A DNA stretch of 64,000 nucleotides from Spirodela intermedia. Lineage: Eukaryota; Streptophyta; Magnoliopsida; Alismatales; Araceae. Made by a program: the position numbers and the translations under genes. The notes beneath the pieces were generated by a model. It ran no database searches. It was not told the origin of the DNA and worked only from the letters and a program-made list of their open reading frames with translations. Shown here one piece after another: positions 61,654-64,000 of this stretch (positions are counted from its first letter, which is position 1; each line of letters begins with the position of its first letter). Location of the stretch: contig LR746267.1 of NCBI GenBank assembly GCA_902729315.2, positions 1,175,001-1,239,000 on the forward strand, in the 5' to 3' direction.

Positions 61654-62302
61654 TTAACAAATCTGCAGGTTCTCCGGGAGGAAGGAGGTGGTGGAAGAGA
61701 ATTCGAGGGTGGGACCGGTGGCCAAAGCCTTCATGGTGCTGCAAGCCGATGCCGCCCTTGCAGCGGGACCCGGCCAGTGCTTCCTCTTGTGCTCTCCAAG
61801 AGCCTGCCCCGTGGGGAAAACCCTCTCGCAGGTGCTGCACCTGCTATCTCGGCCGCTGGACAGTGCTGGCTTCTTGTCGCCTTCATCGGCGGTGGCGCGG
61901 CCGCCCAAAGGGTGGAAGAGCTCCTCCGAGTCTTCCGTCTTCCGTTTTTTGGTCTCCGACGGGTCCCCGACTTCCTCTGCGACGCTCGGCTGGGGCAGCT
62001 CGAGCTTCTCTCCCTTGGATTTGGGCTTCTGCTCGCGTATGGCAACTCGACCGAAGACCCACTCCTCCGCCCTCAGCGCCATCTGGTTCCCGTCATTGAC
62101 GGGCGACTTCCTCTCCGGCGAGTCAAGCGGCAAAACTGAGCGCTTGCTGCTAGGGACAAGGACGCGGGGGTTCCTCCTCCCCAGCCTCGTTCAGCGCCGC
62201 GGCCAACGTCCACTCCGTCTCCGTGTGGGACCTCATGTGACCGCACAGAACTTTCATGCTGAGCAAGGCCTTGTACCAGAGAGGGCAGGCTATCTTCCCC
62301 AC
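61654..62302 (-). pseudogene. C2H2 zinc-finger gene fragment, copy I (frameshifted)
   Basis: On the minus strand from 62302: a damaged finger (KIACPLWYKALLSM, then KVLCGHMRSHTETEW) in which the second metal Cys is Trp; then TLAAALNEAGEEEPPRPCP and a stop; then, in another frame, VLVPSSKRSVLPLDSPERKS, GEKLELPQPSVAEE, KKRKTEDSEELF, and a second finger with C-x2-C, FPTGQALGEH and KRKHW, ending LPENLQIC. Plant ZAT/AZF-type repressors have such fingers, with QALGGH and GHMRSH cores; here QALGGH reads QALGEH. The first frame change, the lost Cys and the lack of an ATG speak for a pseudogene. Copies II and III nearby share the same text. Confidence 0.75.
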
Positions 62303-63009
62303 GGCGATTTAGTGCAGAAACAACGACGAGCTGGCTGGCGGGGGGATTGATGGAGTCGAGAAACGGGGAGGGCGGAGGCTACAGGAGCGACCAAGCGAGG
62401 TAGCGGCGAGATTGATCGCCGGTGCAATGGTGCCAGGATGATGCTACTGCTGATACGATTGGAGGCTGTTAACGACGAACAATCTCGCCGCTACCTCACT
62501 TGGTCGCTCCTCCATCCACCCCTATCTCCAGCACTCGACTCTACCAATCTCGCCGCCAGCCATCTCGTCGTTGCTTCCGTGGTAAATCGCTATGGGGAAG
62601 ATAGCCTGCTCTCTCTGGTAGTAGACCTTCCTCAACAAGAAAGGCCTGTGCGGTCACATGAGGTCCCACATGGAGAGTGAGCGGACGCTGGCCGCGGGGC
62701 TGACTGCGAGGAGCAAGGCAACGTACCCGACTCCTCCGCGGCACCCCCGGTGAGGATAGTGTGGACGAGGAAGCGGAGGAGGAACACCTATGTTCTTGTC
62801 TCCAGCAGCGAGCGCTCAGTTGTTCCGCTAGATTCGCCGGAGACGAAGTCGCCTGCCAACGATGGGAACCAGATCGCGCAGATGGCGGAAGAGTGGGTGC
62901 TCGCTGTTGGCATACCCGTGGGAGAGAAGCAGGAGCTTCCCCAGCCGAGCGTTGCAGGGGAAGCAAGCAGGGGGGTCGTCGGAAACCACTAAACGGAAGA
63001 CGGAAGACA
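61934..63009. repeat. Long inverted repeat of zinc-finger sequence with a 65-bp spacer
   Basis: Left arm about 61934-62414 and right arm about 62480-63009 are inverted copies, diverged by substitutions and indels. Near the centre GGAGCGACCAAGCGAGGTAG faces CTACCTCACTTGGTCGCTCC. At the outer ends CGGAAGACGGAAGAC is shared. A transcript crossing it would form a stem of about 480 imperfect pairs. Confidence 0.85.
62594..63009 (+). pseudogene. C2H2 zinc-finger gene fragment, copy II (broken)
   Basis: Plus-strand counterpart of copy I: KIACSLW followed by stops, then KKGLCGHMRSHMESERTLAA, then after frame changes RRRNTYVLVSSSERSVVPLD, SPETKSPANDGNQIAQMAEE and GEKQELPQPSVAGEA. It stops before the QALGEH finger. 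Several stops and frame shifts make it non-functional. Confidence 0.75.
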
Positions 63010-63339
63010 AGCATCCATTTCTCATCTCCAACTGAATTCCCTGAGAAAATTATGAAAGATTTCAGCAATGGAAAAGGAGGTGTACGCCTGACTACCAGTC
63101 GTTGGATAGAAGTCATTAGATAGAACATAGTGTGGAGACAGTAAATTAATGGCTGAATGAAGCAGACAGATCACATAATTGTCAACCTTGTAAGGTTCAA
63201 GTATATTGGTTCTGTCCGATTTGCATAATCACGCCCAAATCTTTGAAAGGTTGTAAGGAAAACAAAAAGAGACCAAAGAAACAAAAGACTGAGAACAAAG
63301 AAGCAGAATATGGATCAATGAAAGCACACTGTTGTACTG

Positions 63340-63625
63340 AAAGTTGCAGCTTTTCCGAGAGGCTGGGAGAGAGAGCTCCTCCGAGTCTTCAGTTTTCCGT
63401 TTCTTGGTCTCCGACGGCCCCCCGCTTCCTCTACGATGCTCGGGTGTGGCAACTCCAGTTTCTCTCCCATGGGTTTCTGTTTGTCCTCTGAGACGCTCGG
63501 CTGAGGCACCTCCAGGTTCTCTCCCATGGCTGGGGCAGGCGTTGCAGAGGAGAAACAGAAACCCATTTTTTATAGAAGGTGGAACTACCCCAGCCGAGCG
63601 TCGCTAGGAGAAACCGACTCATGCA
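63340..63625. pseudogene. Zinc-finger gene fragments, copy III and a small inverted partner
   Basis: On the minus strand MGENLEVPQPSVSEDKQ and then KPMGEKLELPHPSIVEEAG repeat the linker text of copy I, followed by RNGKLKTRRSS (a frameshifted KKRKTEDSEE). On the plus strand, bases about 63541-63620 carry AGAAACAGAAACCCA and GTGGAACTACCCCAGCCGAG, an inverted partner of about 63440-63530. Only the linker is present, no finger. Confidence 0.65.
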
Positions 63626-63789
63626 AACACCGGCATGATGAATCTCGACACATTACACACGCATTTGCGTACATCGCCTCATGCAAACAGTGCTATGCCT
63701 TTTTGTCCATACAAGTTGGCGTGAAGAGAGAGGGACGGTGGGAGAAAGAAATGAGAAAAGCCCAAACAAATTTGGCAGCCTGAAAACGT

Positions 63790-63791
<2 letters not shown>

Positions 63792-63862
<71 letters not shown>

Positions 63863-63867
63863 ATATA
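63792..63867. repeat. (CT)n then (TATC)n compound microsatellite
   Basis: A 40-base CT run passes directly into about eight TATC units and a short TATATA tail. The last bases of the window (63868-64000) hold no recognised feature. Confidence 0.95.
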
Positions 63868-64000
63868 CCCTTGGGAGAGAAGTTGTAAATATTCTAACGC
63901 AGTGGGTTGCATCCTATGCATAGAACTCAGCCATCAACAGCATGCATGACAAGCTAACGCCTCTTCTGGGTACATCTGATGACCATGGTGATCTTCCTAT

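Noticed and set aside
61688-62350. Plus-strand frame of 220 codons
   Set aside because: It is the antisense shadow of the zinc-finger fragment on the minus strand.

Overview
This window is nuclear DNA from a flowering plant. Its genes are split by GT/AG introns and encode plant-type products: a fused PLP/MOSC molybdenum cofactor sulfurase, a PLS-class pentatricopeptide repeat protein, a NAC factor, a GARP/MYB factor and a plastid-targeted HAD-like protein. The intergenic DNA is full of (AG/CT)n microsatellites. The GC-rich intronless PPR gene and the AT-rich long introns would suit a non-grass monocot or an early-diverging angiosperm, but the species cannot be fixed from the window alone.

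Layout. At the left edge (1-131, minus) is the first coding exon of a GARP-type MYB-like factor that leaves the window. Bases 132-4007 are non-coding, with microsatellites and diffuse repeat debris. From 4008 to 26562 (plus) a complete 22-exon molybdenum cofactor sulfurase gene (ABA3/MOCOS type, 842 residues by my splicing) can be followed exon by exon with every phase consistent. Convergent with it, at 26872-28521 (minus), is an intronless E-class PPR gene whose upstream region is a three-unit tandem repeat. A low-complexity intergenic stretch leads to a three-exon NAC gene of the JUB1/ANAC042 type (33289-35177, plus), followed by tandemly duplicated non-coding DNA.

From about 38.3 to 48.5 kb lies a retrotransposon block. 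Two diverged direct repeats bound a decayed region that contains a minus-strand Ty3/gypsy integrase relic. The left repeat is interrupted by a 3233-bp composite insertion flanked by the 5-bp duplication TGGAT. Inside that insertion a 490-bp LTR-like segment and a 1.1-kb non-coding segment each occur twice in opposite orientation, in the order A, B, A-inverted, B-inverted. From 50696 to 58763 (plus) is an 11-exon gene for a plastid HAD-superfamily protein whose catalytic acids look substituted. The right end holds a GC-rich island (60.24-60.66 kb) and a cluster of broken C2H2 zinc-finger gene fragments (61.65-63.6 kb), two of which form a long inverted repeat with a 65-bp spacer.

The genes do not form a pathway unit. 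The sulfurase activates aldehyde oxidase for abscisic acid synthesis and also xanthine dehydrogenase. JUB1-type NAC factors act in stress and senescence. PPR proteins of this class act on organellar RNA. The items most worth a second look are the A-B-rcA-rcB composite retroelement, the inverted zinc-finger pseudogene pair (a possible hairpin-RNA source), and the HAD protein lacking its usual aspartates. All exon boundaries and family calls come from reading the sequence and from remembered family features; no search was run.
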